Assembly (NCBI RefSeq): GCF_014529985.1
Contig: NZ_JACVMU010000007.1
Coordinates: 62,001 to 126,000, forward strand
Origin: Leucobacter sp. cx-42
Lineage (GTDB): Bacteria > Actinomycetota > Actinomycetes > Actinomycetales > Microbacteriaceae
Reading direction: 5' to 3'
DNA length: 64,000 bases
Translations under genes and position numbers: made by a program
The notes under the pieces: model-generated
The model's input: the letters and a program-made list of their open reading frames with translations, nothing else
What the model was told of the DNA's origin: nothing
Database searches by the model: none
In this document: positions 16,677 to 26,501 of the stretch, piece after piece
Layout: the number at the start of each line of letters is the position of its first letter
Position numbering within the stretch: position 1 is the first letter of the stretch

Positions 16677-16925
16677 TTAGGCGCCGAAGCCCTTGAAGCG
16701 CTGGTTGAACTTCTCAACGCGGCCAGCCGAGTCGAGGATACGCTGCTTGCCGGTGTAGAACGGGTGCGAAGCGCTCGAGATTTCCACATCGAGAACCGGG
16801 TAGGTCACGCCGTCAAGCTCGATCGTCTTGTCGCTCTTGAGGGTCGAACGGGTGAGGAAGGTCTCGCCCGAAGCCAGGTCGCGGAAAACGATTGCGTTGT
16901 ACTCGGGGTGAATTGCGGTCTTCAT
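16677..16925 (-). CDS. rpmE2: 50S ribosomal protein L31, type B
   Basis: An 82-residue L31. It begins KTAIHPEYN and carries [10 protein letters not shown] plus a C-terminal RFKGFG, as in L31. It has no cysteine at all, so it is the type B, zinc-independent form. In some actinobacteria type B L31 is made under zinc limitation, but no zinc-regulator site was recognised here and it may be the only copy. AAAGGA lies eight to nine bases before the ATG. It stands alone with its own terminator. Confidence 0.95.
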   Translation of the reverse strand: MKTAIHPEYNAIVFRDLASGETFLTRSTLKSDKTIELDGVTYPVLDVEISSASHPFYTGKQRILDSAGRVEKFNQRFKGFGA

Positions 16926-17098
16926 TGGAATAATCCTTTTGCCTTGATGATGGTGTGTAACAGCACACCGTGGGCCTGCGGCCGGAGCCGCAACAAGCGT
17001 CTAGTTTAGCAGACGATTCGCAGAGAATCTTCGCATTTCTGACGCGATTCGCTTGGCGCCTTCAAAGAGCTCACAAGCAAAGTCTAAGGACGCGTGTA

Positions 17099-17884
17099 TT
17101 ACGCGCGTGCGGTCGCGTTGTAGCGACCGTTCGACTCGGTCAACACCAGCGGCAGATCGAACGTGCGCTCGAGATTCTCAGCCGTCAGTGTCTCAGCGAT
17201 CGGGCCAGCTGCCTGGATCTTGCCGTCAGCGACGAGCATGAGGTGGGTGAACCCGGGCGGGATCTCCTCAACGTGATGCGTCACGAGGATCATCGCCGGC
17301 GAATATTCCGACTGCGCGAAGCCCGAGAGCATCTGAATGAGTCGCTCACGAGCGCCGAGATCGAGGCTCGAGCCAGGCTCATCGAGGAGCAGCATCTCGG
17401 GATCCGCCATCACCGCACGAGCGATCATGGCACGCTTGCGCTCGCCATCACTCAGGGTTCCGAAGCGACGATCCGCCAGTGCTTCGAGATCCCACTCAGC
17501 GAGCACACGACGGGCCTGACGCACATCGATCTCGTCGTACGACTCGTTCCAGCGGCCCTCAACCGCATACGCGGCAGTGAGCACGAGATTGAGCACGGTT
17601 TCGTCTGCGGGGATGCGGCGCATCGCAGCCGATAACACAAAGCCGATGCGGGTGCGCAGCTCGCGCACATCGACGCGACCGAGGCGCTGATCGAGCACAT
17701 CGACCGTGCCCTTCGACGGGTAGTCCTGCCCAGTTGCGAGCTTCATCAGCGTGGTCTTACCCGCGCCGTTGGGGCCGAGAATGACCCAGCGATCCGCCGA
17801 ATCGATCGACCAATTGATGCCGTCAAGAATCGGACGGCCATTACGGACGTACGAAACGTCGGAAAGCTCGAGAACAGTTGCCAT
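17099..17884 (-). CDS. ABC transporter ATP-binding protein without adjacent permease
   Basis: A 261-residue ATPase subunit. Walker A is GPNGAGKT near residue 38, the signature is LSDGE rather than the usual LSGGQ, Walker B is MLLLDEP, and the switch His is in LVTHH. LSDGE-type signatures occur in stand-alone, ModF/YlmA-like ATPases. No permease or binding protein lies nearby, so it may serve a transporter elsewhere or have a non-transport role. It is divergent from serB, 77 bases away. Confidence 0.88.
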   Translation of the reverse strand: MATVLELSDVSYVRNGRPILDGINWSIDSADRWVILGPNGAGKTTLMKLATGQDYPSKGTVDVLDQRLGRVDVRELRTRIGFVLSAAMRRIPADETVLNLVLTAAYAVEGRWNESYDEIDVRQARRVLAEWDLEALADRRFGTLSDGERKRAMIARAVMADPEMLLLDEPGSSLDLGARERLIQMLSGFAQSEYSPAMILVTHHVEEIPPGFTHLMLVADGKIQAAGPIAETLTAENLERTFDLPLVLTESNGRYNATARA

Positions 17885-17948
17885 GCCTCCACACTAACGA
17901 CTTGTCGCGCGCCCGCGCGTACATGAAACGCAGTGCGTCGGAATTCTC

Positions 17949-17954
17949 TAAACT
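17949..17954 (+). promoter_or_regulatory. Candidate -10 box of leaderless serB transcript
   Basis: TAAACT seven bases before the serB ATG, with no ribosome-binding site between them. Confidence 0.45.
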
Positions 17955-17961
17955 GTCTTCC

Positions 17962-18609
17962 ATGACCGTTGCACCGCTTGTAGTACTCGACTGTGATTCC
18001 ACGACGATCCAGGACGAGGTGATTGAACTTATCGCGGAGGCCGCAGGCACCCGCGAGCAGGTGGCGGAGGTCACCGAACGCGCAATGCGCGGCGAGCTCG
18101 ACTTCGCTGAGAGTCTCGCTGAGCGCGTTGCGACACTCACAGGCACGCCCGAGAGCGTGTTTGCAGATGTGTATGCGCGGATCCGCCTCTCCCCCGGCAT
18201 CGTTGAGTTGATCAGCGAAGTTCACGCGCGTGGTGGCAAGGTTGGCGTTGTGTCGGGCGGCTTCCACGAGGTGCTCGATCTGCTCGCAAAGGATCTGAAG
18301 CTCGACTTCTGGTCGGCAAACCGCCTCGAGGTCGAGAACGGTGTGCTCACCGGCCGCACCGTTGGCCCCGTGATCCACGCACAGGCGAAGGCGGAGAAGC
18401 TCCGTCTGTGGTCGACCGAGAGTGGCATTGCACTCGATTCGTCGGTCGCAATTGGCGACGGTGCGAACGATCTCGAAATGATGAAGGTCGCTGCGATCGG
18501 CGTTGGCTACAACGCAAAGCCCATCGTGCAGGAGCAGGCTGACGAAGCGATTGAGGGTGATCTCCAGCAGGCGATCCCGTTCCTCGATCGTCTGCCAATG
18601 CAGGAGTAA
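17962..18609 (+). CDS. serB: Phosphoserine phosphatase
   Basis: A 215-residue HAD-superfamily enzyme that performs the last step of serine synthesis. Motif I is LDCDSTT (nucleophile and acid Asp), motif II includes VVSGGF, motif III is a Lys in the AKAEKLR region, and motif IV is GDGANDLEM. The protein lacks the N-terminal ACT domains of longer SerB proteins. The ATG at 17962 is followed directly by the first strand and preceded by a leaderless-type TAAACT. The reading frame extends upstream into the divergent ABC gene, which is rejected. Confidence 0.92.
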   Translation: MTVAPLVVLDCDSTTIQDEVIELIAEAAGTREQVAEVTERAMRGELDFAESLAERVATLTGTPESVFADVYARIRLSPGIVELISEVHARGGKVGVVSGGFHEVLDLLAKDLKLDFWSANRLEVENGVLTGRTVGPVIHAQAKAEKLRLWSTESGIALDSSVAIGDGANDLEMMKVAAIGVGYNAKPIVQEQADEAIEGDLQQAIPFLDRLPMQE

Positions 18610-18828
18610 GTTCCCGCACAAGCTTCACCTCTGCGTGAAAGCATCTCCAAGGCGGTCGTGATTCTCTGCACAGCGGGATGCACGGCCGCTTTGTGCATTC
18701 TCCAAGCACGCAAGGCGGTTGAGCCAGCCGTGTTTGCCACATTTCTATTCCCCTGACGCGCTGTCCTCGTTATCGTTATCCACGTAGCGCCCTATGGCGG
18801 CAGTTTTCACACGCGAGAAAGAGACGGC

Positions 18829-19665
18829 ATGCCTCATACGTCAGTCCCCACTGTCACGCTCAATAACGGACTCGAAATGCCGCAGCTCGGCTTCGGGGTA
18901 TACAAGGTGTCGAACGACGACGCGGCGACGGTCGTTACGCATGCGATCGACGCCGGTTATCGCAGCATCGATACTGCGGCGCTGTACGGCAACGAACAGG
19001 GGGTGGGAAAGGCAATTGCGCAGACAAGTGTCGCGCGCGAAGACCTCTTCATCACCTCAAAGTTGTGGCCGAAAGACTTCACCTACGAAGGTGCGCTGCG
19101 CGGCTACGAAACCTCACTCGAGAAGCTCGGACTTGAAAAGCTCGACCTTTACCTGCTGCATTGGCCCGCACCTGCGACCGACTCGTACCTTGAGGCTTGG
19201 CGCGCGCTCACCCAGTTGTACGCAGAGGGACGCGTCGGCGCAATCGGTGTCTCCAACTTCCTCCCCGAGCACCTTGCGCGACTGGGTGAAGTCAGTGACA
19301 TCGTCCCCGTTGTGAACCAGATCGAGCTGCACCCGTTGTTCCAGAATCGCGCGAGCGTGGCTGCAAACACCGCGCGTGGCATCGTCACCGAAGCCTGGAG
19401 CCCGCTTGCACAGGGTGCCGCGCTCTCACACCCGGCTGTGGTCGAAATCGCGGATCGCCTAGGAGTTACCTCGGCTCAGGTCATCCTGCGCTGGCACCTG
19501 CAGCAGGGTCGCGTCATCATCCCGAAATCGCAGACACCGTCACGTATGGCTTCGAATCTTGACATCTTCGGCTTCGCACTCTCGGAGACCGATCTCGCTG
19601 TCATCGATAGCTTGGACAGCGCTGCAGGTCGTGTCGGCCCGAACCCAGCAGAATTCAACGGCTAG
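18829..19665 (+). CDS. Aldo/keto reductase
   Basis: A 278-residue NADPH-dependent reductase of the AKR5-like, 2,5-diketogluconate reductase type. The tetrad is visible: Asp in SIDTAALYGNE, Tyr in ALYGNE, Lys in TSKLW, His in LLHWP. The cofactor region VIIPKSQTPSRMASN is canonical. Substrate unknown. GAAAGAG lies about five bases upstream of the ATG. Single gene with its own terminator. Confidence 0.9.
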   Translation: MPHTSVPTVTLNNGLEMPQLGFGVYKVSNDDAATVVTHAIDAGYRSIDTAALYGNEQGVGKAIAQTSVAREDLFITSKLWPKDFTYEGALRGYETSLEKLGLEKLDLYLLHWPAPATDSYLEAWRALTQLYAEGRVGAIGVSNFLPEHLARLGEVSDIVPVVNQIELHPLFQNRASVAANTARGIVTEAWSPLAQGAALSHPAVVEIADRLGVTSAQVILRWHLQQGRVIIPKSQTPSRMASNLDIFGFALSETDLAVIDSLDSAAGRVGPNPAEFNG

Positions 19666-19682
19666 AACTCAGCAGCGCACAA

Positions 19683-19724
19683 CAATACGGCCGGTACATC
19701 CGTGGAGATGTACCGGCCGTATTG
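19683..19724. terminator. Bidirectional terminator between AKR and TetR genes
   Basis: A perfect 18-bp inverted repeat (19683-19700 with 19707-19724) with a six-base loop between convergent genes; TT-rich end on the plus strand. The TetR stop is only six bases away. Confidence 0.9.
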
Positions 19725-19729
19725 CAATT

Positions 19730-20176
19730 TCACCCAGAGAACTCGGCTGGCGCCGAACTCACATCACTGCCATGTGCTAACAAGGCTGTGACCCCAAGTT
19801 GAGTCAGCAGCGTGAACTCAGTTGGGCCATACAGCTCAGAAAGCTCCCGTATCAGCGGAGCGATCGCTGGACCGACCTCGCTGTCTGGCATCGAAGCAAT
19901 CAATTGAACGAGTAAGAGAAGATCTTCTGGCGAAGCTCCAGAAGCCTCTGTGAGCGCACATAAGCGCTCAATTGAATCCTCCGCACAAGCGAGCAACAAT
20001 GCGCGCTTAGACGGGAAATTCGCGTACAGATGGGGCTGAGGTACGTCTGCCCGCGCGGCAATCCGGCCAGTTGAGGTGCCGTGATAGCCGTAGAGGCCGA
20101 ACTCAACGAGTCCGGCCTCTACCAGGCGGCGACGATTTTCACCCGGGCGCCTACGGCCCTTGTGAGCGTCTGTCAT
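19730..20176 (-). CDS. TetR family transcriptional regulator (short)
   Basis: A 148-residue regulator. The N-terminal helix-turn-helix is recognisable: RRRLVEAGLVEFGLYG, then TSTGRIAARADVPQPHLYANF and KRALL. The ligand domain is short (about 85 residues against the usual 130), so it is a compact member or is reduced at the C-terminus. The start follows the GNAT stop by three bases, so it is made from the same transcript. Target genes unknown. Confidence 0.85.
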   Translation of the reverse strand: MTDAHKGRRRPGENRRRLVEAGLVEFGLYGYHGTSTGRIAARADVPQPHLYANFPSKRALLLACAEDSIERLCALTEASGASPEDLLLLVQLIASMPDSEVGPAIAPLIRELSELYGPTEFTLLTQLGVTALLAHGSDVSSAPAEFSG

Positions 20177-20179
20177 CCG

Positions 20180-20623
20180 TTAAAAGATATCGACGAGCTT
20201 GCGGTAGTGCTCGCCTACCGCTTCGAAATCTCGGTGGTTATAGAACGAACCCATACGTGCCGTGGAAGCCGAGATCTGACGCACGCCACGCCCTGAGCAG
20301 TAGTGCTCATTTGCTGACATGAGGCGATCTCCGATGCCGTTTTCACGTGCGGATTCATCTACAACGATCTCCTGCAGGTGGGCGGTGAGGCCCGGTGCAT
20401 GGAGGAGGCGAGACACGGTCAGAAGCGAATAGCCGACAATTTTTCCATCAATCTCCGCAACGAAGAGCACGTTGGTCTCTTGCTCGCGGCGGATCATGAT
20501 GTTGTCGTACGCAACCATGAACTCGTCTCGACCGATCGGCTCGCGACCGGTGGAAAACTGGCGGGCCAGGCCGAAGACAGCTTTTGCGTCTTCGGCCTGG
20601 CCGCGTCGAATCGTGATGCTCAC
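20180..20623 (-). CDS. GNAT family N-acetyltransferase
   Basis: A 147-residue acetyltransferase fold. The acetyl-CoA-binding loop is only loosely conserved (LQEIVVDESARENGIGDRLM, with the R/Q-x-x-G-x-G/A core as RENGIG). Substrate unknown. It begins 18 bases after the ctaF stop on the plus-coordinate side and lies upstream of tetR on the same strand; a small two-gene operon with the regulator is likely. Confidence 0.85.
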   Translation of the reverse strand: MSITIRRGQAEDAKAVFGLARQFSTGREPIGRDEFMVAYDNIMIRREQETNVLFVAEIDGKIVGYSLLTVSRLLHAPGLTAHLQEIVVDESARENGIGDRLMSANEHYCSGRGVRQISASTARMGSFYNHRDFEAVGEHYRKLVDIF

Positions 20624-20641
20624 GAAATCATCCAGATCTGA

Positions 20642-21064
20642 TTACCGGGCGAAGTTACCGCGGTAGTACTCGTATACCCAGCCCACGACCGAAACGATCA
20701 GCAGGGGAACCGAGAAGAACGAGATCCAGAAGTTGAACGAGAGGCACATGCCGAGAACGACGAGTGCACACGCGAGAGCGAGCATGAACGGCCACCAGCT
20801 CCAGGGGCTGAAGTCGCCGAGCTCGGGATCGCCATCGTCGATGTCCGAGTCCAGACGATCCTCGATCGCAACGCCGCCCTGCTTCTTCTGAACGAGACCC
20901 AGGTAGACGGCGATCATGCCGGCAAGGAATGCTGCACCGTAGATCGACATCGAACCTGACCACTCGAGGTAGCCGTGGACGATGAAGTTCCATGCGGTGT
21001 ACACCGTTGCAAGGAGAGCGAAGTAAATCGCAAGGATCCAGAAGATTACGATGTTTGATTTCAT
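20642..21064 (-). CDS. ctaF: Cytochrome c oxidase subunit IV (actinobacterial CtaF)
   Basis: A 140-residue protein with four hydrophobic segments: two near residues 5-30 and 42-60, a hydrophilic acidic loop, then two in WSWWPFMLALACALVVLG and WISFFSVPLLIVSVV. This is the actinobacteria-specific fourth oxidase subunit. AAGGAAGGAAC precedes the ATG. Third gene of ctaC-ctaD-ctaF with an 18-base gap after ctaD. Confidence 0.93.
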   Translation of the reverse strand: MKSNIVIFWILAIYFALLATVYTAWNFIVHGYLEWSGSMSIYGAAFLAGMIAVYLGLVQKKQGGVAIEDRLDSDIDDGDPELGDFSPWSWWPFMLALACALVVLGMCLSFNFWISFFSVPLLIVSVVGWVYEYYRGNFAR

Positions 21065-21082
21065 AGCCTTGTTCCTTCCTTA

Positions 21083-22717
21083 CTACTTAGCTTCTGCGAT
21101 TTCACGCACGACGGGCTGCTCCACGCCGCTCACCTCAGGGTGATGCAGGTCGAAAGCAGGTGATTCCGAACGAATACGCGGGATCGAGGTGAAGTTGTGA
21201 CGCGGGGGCGGGCAAGAGGTTGCCCACTCGAGCGAACGACCGTAGCCCCAGGGGTCATCAACTGTGACCTTGGGAGCGCGACGCGCGGTGAGGTATACGT
21301 TCACGAGGAACGGAATCATCGATGCGCCGAGGATCATTGCACCAACGGTCGAGAGCTGGTTACCCCAGGTGATGCCATCGCTCGGCATGTAGGTGTAGTA
21401 ACGGCGAGGCATAGCCATGACGCCGAGCCAGTGCTGCACGAGGAAGGTGGTGTGGAAGCCGATGAACAGCACCCAGAAGTGAATCTTGCCAAGACGCTCG
21501 TTGAGCATCTTGCCGGTCCACTTCGGCCACCAGAAGTAGAAGCCTGCGAACATCGCGAAGACAACCGTACCGAAGATCACGTAGTGGAAGTGAGCGACCA
21601 CGAAGTAGGTATCGGAGAGGTGGAAGTCAAGCGCCGGCGAAGCCAGGATGACACCGGTGAGGCCACCGAAGACGAAGGTCACGAGGAAGCCAAGCGACCA
21701 GAGCATCGGAGTTTCGAAGGTGATCGATCCGCGCCACATCGTGCCGATCCAGTTGAAGATCTTCACACCGGTCGGAACCGCGATGAGCATGGTCATCAGA
21801 GCGAAGAACGGAAGGAGGACCGAACCGGTGACGTACATGTGGTGAGCCCACACGGTCATCGAGAGTGCAGCAATTGCAATCGTCGCGTAGATCAGGGTCT
21901 TGTAACCGAAGATCGGCTTGCGGCTGAATACCGGGAAGATCTCAGAGACAATGCCGAAGAACGGCAGCGCAATGATGTAGACCTCGGGGTGGCCGAAGAA
22001 CCAGAACAGGTGCTGCCAGAGGATAGCGCCACCCTCACCGTTGAACACGTGAGCACCGAAGATACGGTCAGCTGCGAGGCTGAAGAATGCTGCTGCGAGA
22101 ACGGGGAAGACGAGGAGTACGAGGATCGAGGTCACCAGGGTGTTCCAGGTGAAGATCGACATACGCCACATGGTCATGCCAGGGGCACGCATCGTGATGA
22201 TGGTCGTGATGAAGTTCACGCCACCAAGGATGGTGCCGAAGCCACCGATGCCGAGGCCAAGAACCCAGAGGTTTCCACCTACGCCTGGTGAGTACGTCAT
22301 TTCAGACAGCGGCGCGTACGCGAACCAACCGAACGAAGCAGCACCCTGCGGGGTAAGGAAGCCACCGACTGCGATAAGCGAGCCGAAGGTGTAGAGCCAG
22401 AACGCGAAAGCGTTGAGGCGGGGGAAAGCCACATCCGGTGCACCGATCTGAAGCGGCATCATGACGTTTGCGAAGCCAGCGAAGAGCGGCGTTGCAAACA
22501 TCAGCAGCATGATCGTGCCGTGCATGGTAAACAGCTGGTTGTACTGTTCCTTGGTAGCAATGACCTCGAGGCCAGGCTGGAACAGCTGCGCGCGGATCAC
22601 CAGGGCCATCAGGCCGCCAATGAGGAACCACACGAAGGAGCTGATCAGGTACATGTACCCGATCACCTTATGGTCCGTGGATGTCATCCACGTGACAACT
22701 ACGTTGCCCTTCTTCAT
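21083..22717 (-). CDS. ctaD: Cytochrome c oxidase subunit I
   Basis: A 544-residue, twelve-helix subunit holding haem a, haem a3 and CuB. Signatures: TMHGTIM (haem a ligand), FFGHPEVYI (CuB His and the cross-linked Tyr), AHHMYV, and HFHYV for haem a3/haem a. Proton-channel residues are not verified residue by residue. The N-terminus is short (11 residues before the STDHKVIG start of helix I), shorter than some homologues. It starts 17 bases after ctaC and is cotranscribed. Confidence 0.96.
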   Translation of the reverse strand: MKKGNVVVTWMTSTDHKVIGYMYLISSFVWFLIGGLMALVIRAQLFQPGLEVIATKEQYNQLFTMHGTIMLLMFATPLFAGFANVMMPLQIGAPDVAFPRLNAFAFWLYTFGSLIAVGGFLTPQGAASFGWFAYAPLSEMTYSPGVGGNLWVLGLGIGGFGTILGGVNFITTIITMRAPGMTMWRMSIFTWNTLVTSILVLLVFPVLAAAFFSLAADRIFGAHVFNGEGGAILWQHLFWFFGHPEVYIIALPFFGIVSEIFPVFSRKPIFGYKTLIYATIAIAALSMTVWAHHMYVTGSVLLPFFALMTMLIAVPTGVKIFNWIGTMWRGSITFETPMLWSLGFLVTFVFGGLTGVILASPALDFHLSDTYFVVAHFHYVIFGTVVFAMFAGFYFWWPKWTGKMLNERLGKIHFWVLFIGFHTTFLVQHWLGVMAMPRRYYTYMPSDGITWGNQLSTVGAMILGASMIPFLVNVYLTARRAPKVTVDDPWGYGRSLEWATSCPPPRHNFTSIPRIRSESPAFDLHHPEVSGVEQPVVREIAEAK

Positions 22718-22734
22718 CTTTCTGCTATCCCCTA

Positions 22735-23604
22735 TTAGTCGTTCTGAGCCTTAGCCTCGTCCGAGGTGAACGAAGCCTGGTTCGGGTTGTACTCTTCGCC
22801 AACCAGACCCTGGTTCTCCGGGTTTGCCTTCAGGGTGTCGATGTACTGATCGTAATCTTCCTGCGAGACAACCTTGACCTGGAAGAGCATCATTGAGTGG
22901 TACTCACCGCAGAGCTCAGCACACTTACCCATGAAGGTGCCGATTTCCTTGGGCTCGAAGCTCATGTAGTTGGTCTGACCCGGGATCATGTCCTTCTTGT
23001 AGAGGAACTCTACGATCCAGAAGGAGTGAATGACGTCACGGGTTTCGAGACGAATCTCGGTCTTCGTGTCAACCGGGAGGTAGAGAACCGGCATGGTCTC
23101 TTCGGTTGCTTCACCGGTCTCGTCGGTCTGGACCTGGACGCCCTGGAAGTGGACATCCTCGTTGACGTAGTTGAAGTCCCACGCCCAACGCTTGCCAATA
23201 ACCTCTACGACGTTCTCCGGGTTGTCGTAACGAGCTTCAATCTTTGCCATCTCCTGAGCGGTGAAGGCGAAGAAGCCGAGGACAAGGAGAACCGGGACCA
23301 CGGTGAAGAAGGTCTCGATCGGCATGTTGTAACGCAGCTGAACGGGGAGACCAGTCTGACCCTTGCGACGACGGTAAGCAATCGTCGCCCAGATGATGAG
23401 TGCCCAGGTGATTACGCCCACAGCAAGGAGCACAATCCACGAGGTTACCCAGAGGCCAGTAATACCTTCGGTGTGGTTCGTCGCATTAGTGGATCCCTCG
23501 GGGAGGAATCCGCGCTGCTCTTCGGGCGTGCAGCCCGCGAGCACAAGTGCCGCGGACAGCGCCACAGGGGCCGCGACCCATTTCATTAGACGATTGGAAC
23601 GCAC
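22735..23604 (-). CDS. ctaC: Cytochrome c oxidase subunit II
   Basis: A 289-residue lipoprotein-type subunit. It has a lipobox LAGC near residue 25, two membrane helices (about residues 45-65 and 90-112), then a periplasmic-type cupredoxin domain with the dinuclear CuA site [12 protein letters not shown]. It accepts electrons from QcrC. I start at GTG 23604, which has GAAAGG six bases upstream and gives a clean signal peptide; the frame is open to 23640. First gene of ctaC-ctaD-ctaF. Confidence 0.94.
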   Translation of the reverse strand: MRSNRLMKWVAAPVALSAALVLAGCTPEEQRGFLPEGSTNATNHTEGITGLWVTSWIVLLAVGVITWALIIWATIAYRRRKGQTGLPVQLRYNMPIETFFTVVPVLLVLGFFAFTAQEMAKIEARYDNPENVVEVIGKRWAWDFNYVNEDVHFQGVQVQTDETGEATEETMPVLYLPVDTKTEIRLETRDVIHSFWIVEFLYKKDMIPGQTNYMSFEPKEIGTFMGKCAELCGEYHSMMLFQVKVVSQEDYDQYIDTLKANPENQGLVGEEYNPNQASFTSDEAKAQND

Positions 23605-23748
23605 CGCATACCTTTCGATATCTACTTCTCGTCGCCCCATTTCGGGCAGACGAATCTGATGACTACCTGTTAGCTTAGCGCGAACCTGAACGTTCCCCGA
23701 ACACGGATGTACGGGTGTCGCAAACAGGAACGCGAAAAATCAACAGAT

Positions 23749-24111
23749 TTAGCTAAAACTGTCGCCACAGGCGCAGCTGCCCTGGGCATTCGGATTGTCG
23801 ATCGTGAAGCCCTGCTTCTCGATCGTGTCTTCGAAACCGATGGTTGCGCCACTGAGGTAGGGCACGCTCATCATGTCTACCGCGACCTCAACACCATCGA
23901 AATCGACGATTGCGTCGTTCTCGAGCGTGCGCTCATCGAAGTACAGCTGGTAAATCAGGCCCGAGCAGCCACCGGGCTGCACGGCGATTCGCAGGCGAAG
24001 GTCGTCACGACCCTCCTGCGCGAGCAGGCTGCGAACCTTTTCTCGCGCCGCATCACTCAACGCAACGCCGTGTGCCTGATCAACGGCACCCTCAGCAGTC
24101 TCCATTTCCAT
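23749..24111 (-). CDS. erpA: HesB/IscA-type iron-sulfur assembly protein
   Basis: A 120-residue A-type carrier. The three cysteines are in place: GGCSGL and the C-terminal SCACGDSF, with the conserved FDGVEVAVD strand. It delivers Fe-S clusters to apo-proteins, a fitting neighbour for the Rieske/oxidase genes. ErpA versus IscA cannot be separated firmly. The first two Met codons (24111, 24105) are both possible starts. Separate from ctaC by about 145 bases. Confidence 0.88.
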   Translation of the reverse strand: MEMETAEGAVDQAHGVALSDAAREKVRSLLAQEGRDDLRLRIAVQPGGCSGLIYQLYFDERTLENDAIVDFDGVEVAVDMMSVPYLSGATIGFEDTIEKQGFTIDNPNAQGSCACGDSFS

Positions 24112-24278
24112 GGCTGCTCCTTTACGTATAAAACTCAGCGAATTCGTATCCCGACAAGTCTACGCCTCTCAGAGGGAGAGGGTACGCTGTTAGGTGGCCC
24201 GTTTCCCTTGCGCATATCCGCGAGGCACGGCCCCGGAGCCAACGGGTTTCGGACTCGAAAGGAATAACGACGAGAATA

Positions 24279-24851
24279 ATGAGTCGCGCAGAGCAGCCAC
24301 AGGCCCAGGACTCCGGGATGAGCTCCAACGAAGAAGCAAACGGTAAGGGACGCCCGACCCCGTCGCGTAAGGCTGCCCAGGCAGCAAACGCACGCCCGAT
24401 CGTCGGCTCGAAAGATAAGGCGCAGCAGAAAGAGATGCGCCGCAACCAGGTCGCCGAGCGTGAACGCGCTCGCGTCGGCATGATGCAGGGCGAGGAGCGC
24501 TTTCTCACCGCACGCGACCGCGGCCCGCAGCGCCGTTTCGTACGCGATTATGTTGACGCGCGCTGGAGCGTCGGCGAGCTACTGATCCCCCTCATGCTGG
24601 TCGTGCTCGTCATGACCTTCATTCCGGGCATCATCCAGGTACTGAGTCTCGTGCTCATCTGGGCGTTCGTGGCGCTCGCAATTCTTGACGCTGTCTTCCT
24701 TGGCTTCCGCCTCAAGAAGAAGCTCGCAGAGAAGTTCGGCGAAGAAAACGTTCAGGGCGGCTTCCGCTGGTACGGCGCAATGCGTGCGATGCAGTTCCGC
24801 CCGCTTCGCGTGCCGAAGCCTCAGGTCAAGCGCGGCAACTACCCCGCGTAA
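24279..24851 (+). CDS. DUF3043 family membrane protein
   Basis: A 190-residue protein: a disordered, basic N-terminal half with KGRPTPSRKAAQAANARP, then RFLTARDRGPQRRFVRDYVDAR, two adjacent membrane segments near residues 97-140 (LLIPLMLVVLVMTFIPGIIQ), and a basic tail. This matches actinobacterial DUF3043, of unknown function, typically located near ctaC and the ErpA-like gene. The ATG at 24279 follows a GAAAGGAATAACGACG stretch. Confidence 0.88.
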   Translation: MSRAEQPQAQDSGMSSNEEANGKGRPTPSRKAAQAANARPIVGSKDKAQQKEMRRNQVAERERARVGMMQGEERFLTARDRGPQRRFVRDYVDARWSVGELLIPLMLVVLVMTFIPGIIQVLSLVLIWAFVALAILDAVFLGFRLKKKLAEKFGEENVQGGFRWYGAMRAMQFRPLRVPKPQVKRGNYPA

Positions 24852-24879
24852 GTTCGTTGCACCGCACGGTGCAGTGCGC

Positions 24880-24926
24880 ACGACTGAGCCCCGGGTGAGA
24901 TTGATTCTCACCCGGGGCTCAGTCGT
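24880..24926. terminator. Bidirectional terminator between DUF3043 and pyrD
   Basis: A perfect 21-bp inverted repeat (24880-24900 with 24906-24926) with a five-base loop between convergent genes. Confidence 0.9.
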
Positions 24927-24970
24927 GTGTGGGGCGCCGATCGCGTGAGCGGATCCGCGCCCCATTGCAG

Positions 24971-26011
24971 CTACGCGGCCTGGCGCCAGCCAGCCTTCTT
25001 CAGGCCACGGTTGATCGCGCGCGCCCACAGCGGTCCCTCGTAGATAAACGCGGTGAAGCCCTGCACCAGGGTCGCGCCGGCGTCGAGACGTTCGATCACG
25101 TCGGCCGCAGTCGTCACGCCACCAACCGAGATCACGCAGAAGTCAGCGGGAGCGGTCTTGCGAATCTGCTTGAGGACCTCAATCGAGCGATCCTTGAGCG
25201 GTGCGCCAGAGAGGCCACCTGCTCCAATCGCCTCGATCTCAGCGGGCGTTGCTGAGAGACCCTCACGCGAGATCGTCGTGTTGGTCGCAATAATGCCGTC
25301 AAGCCCGAGGCGGACAGCGAGCGCGACAATTCCGTCGATCTGCTCGTCCCCCATGTCGGGTGCGATCTTCACGAGCAGTGGGGTCTCTCCCGCAGCCTCG
25401 CGCACTGCAGCGAGCAGCGGCTCGAGCATGTCGATCTCCTGCAGACCGCGCAGGCCGGGCGTGTTGGGCGAACTTACGTTCACGGCGAGGTAGTCAGAGA
25501 TCGGTGCGAGACGGCCGGCGCTCCACACGTAGTCGTCGATCGCGTTGTCGAACGGGGTCACGCGGCTCTTGCCGATGTTTGCACCGATGATCGGGCGATC
25601 CTTGCGCAGCCGGGCCCGCTCGATGCGGGGAACCGCGGCTGCCGATCCGCCGTTATTGAAGCCCATCCGGTTGATAAGACCGCGGTCAGCAACGAAGCGG
25701 AACATGCGCGGCTTGGGATTGCCCGGCTGCGCGTGCATCGTGACCGTGCCGACCTCGACGTGGCCGAAGCCGATCTCGCCGAGACCACGAATACCCTCTG
25801 CGTTCTTGTCAAAGCCTGCTGCGAGACCGAACGGGCTCGGGAAGGTGAGACCGAGTGCCTCAACCTGGAGCGAGGGGTCGGGAGCGCAGTAGCGTCGCAC
25901 GAGTCCACCAAGCAGCGGGGTCGCTCGGATCACGCGGAACGCGAGGTGATGTGCCACCTCGGGATCCATCGGCTTGAAAAAGATGTTGAACAGTGCGGGG
26001 TACAGGCGCAT
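24971..26011 (-). CDS. pyrD: Dihydroorotate dehydrogenase (quinone), class 2
   Basis: A 346-residue FMN enzyme oxidising dihydroorotate to orotate with quinone in pyrimidine synthesis. Class 2 features: an N-terminal membrane-association helix (LYPALFNIFFKPMDPEVAHHLAF-like start near residues 3-25), FGLAAGFDKN, NRMGFNNGG, NVSSPNTPGLR (catalytic Ser) and GLSGAPLKDRS, ending in VQGFTAFIYEGP. ATG 26011 has AAGGAG ten bases upstream. It lies seven bases from nrdR, the last gene of a four-gene operon. Confidence 0.95.
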   Translation of the reverse strand: MRLYPALFNIFFKPMDPEVAHHLAFRVIRATPLLGGLVRRYCAPDPSLQVEALGLTFPSPFGLAAGFDKNAEGIRGLGEIGFGHVEVGTVTMHAQPGNPKPRMFRFVADRGLINRMGFNNGGSAAAVPRIERARLRKDRPIIGANIGKSRVTPFDNAIDDYVWSAGRLAPISDYLAVNVSSPNTPGLRGLQEIDMLEPLLAAVREAAGETPLLVKIAPDMGDEQIDGIVALAVRLGLDGIIATNTTISREGLSATPAEIEAIGAGGLSGAPLKDRSIEVLKQIRKTAPADFCVISVGGVTTAADVIERLDAGATLVQGFTAFIYEGPLWARAINRGLKKAGWRQAA

Positions 26012-26018
26012 GCCGGAA

Positions 26019-26501
26019 TTACTCCTTGATGGGTGCTGAGCTTGCGCTCGGGGACGAAGCGTTCGAGCGAAGATCACTGATCGCGCTCTCAAAATCTGCG
26101 AGCGAGTCGAAGGCCTGGTAGACGCTTGCGAATCGTAGGAAGGCGACCTCGTCGAGCTCACGCAGGTGCGGCAGAATCGCAAGGCCAATCTCATTCGCTT
26201 CAAACTGAGCAATGCCGGCCGACCGCACGGACTCTTCAACCCGCTGCGCAAGTACTGCGAGATCAGCGTCGGTGACCGGGCGCCCCTGGCAGGCCTTACG
26301 GACGCCACTCACGACCTTTTCGCGACTGAACGGCTCAACCACACCTGAACGTTTGATGACCGTGAGGCTCGCGGTTTCGGTGGTCGTAAACCTGCGACCG
26401 CACTCGGGGCACTGACGACGGCGGCGGATCGACATACCGTCATCGGCGGTACGCGAATCGATCACACGCGAGTCTGAGTGGCGGCAGAACGGGCAGTGCA
26501 T
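26019..26501 (-). CDS. nrdR: Transcriptional repressor NrdR
   Basis: A 160-residue ATP-cone repressor of ribonucleotide reductase genes. The zinc ribbon is CPFC...CPEC with RVIDSR and [15 protein letters not shown]; the ATP-cone begins [20 protein letters not shown]. Its ATG shares one base with the hisD stop (TAATG), so translation is coupled. The nrd target genes are outside the window. Confidence 0.95.
   Translation of the reverse strand: MHCPFCRHSDSRVIDSRTADDGMSIRRRRQCPECGRRFTTTETASLTVIKRSGVVEPFSREKVVSGVRKACQGRPVTDADLAVLAQRVEESVRSAGIAQFEANEIGLAILPHLRELDEVAFLRFASVYQAFDSLADFESAISDLRSNASSPSASSAPIKE

Noticed and set aside
18610-18828. Possible hairpin and gttatc tandem in the gap after serB
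   Set aside because: The inverted repeat needs a two-base bulge and the tandem is only two short copies; nothing convincing.
21197-22291. Long plus-strand frame opposite ctaD
   Set aside because: Composition (Arg/Asp/Glu/His/Thr-rich) is what the antisense of a hydrophobic membrane gene produces; no domain.
23670-23700. Imperfect iron-box-like sequence (TTAGCTTAGCGCGAACCTGAA) upstream of ctaC
   Set aside because: The halves are offset by a base from the DtxR/IdeR consensus and the symmetry is weak.
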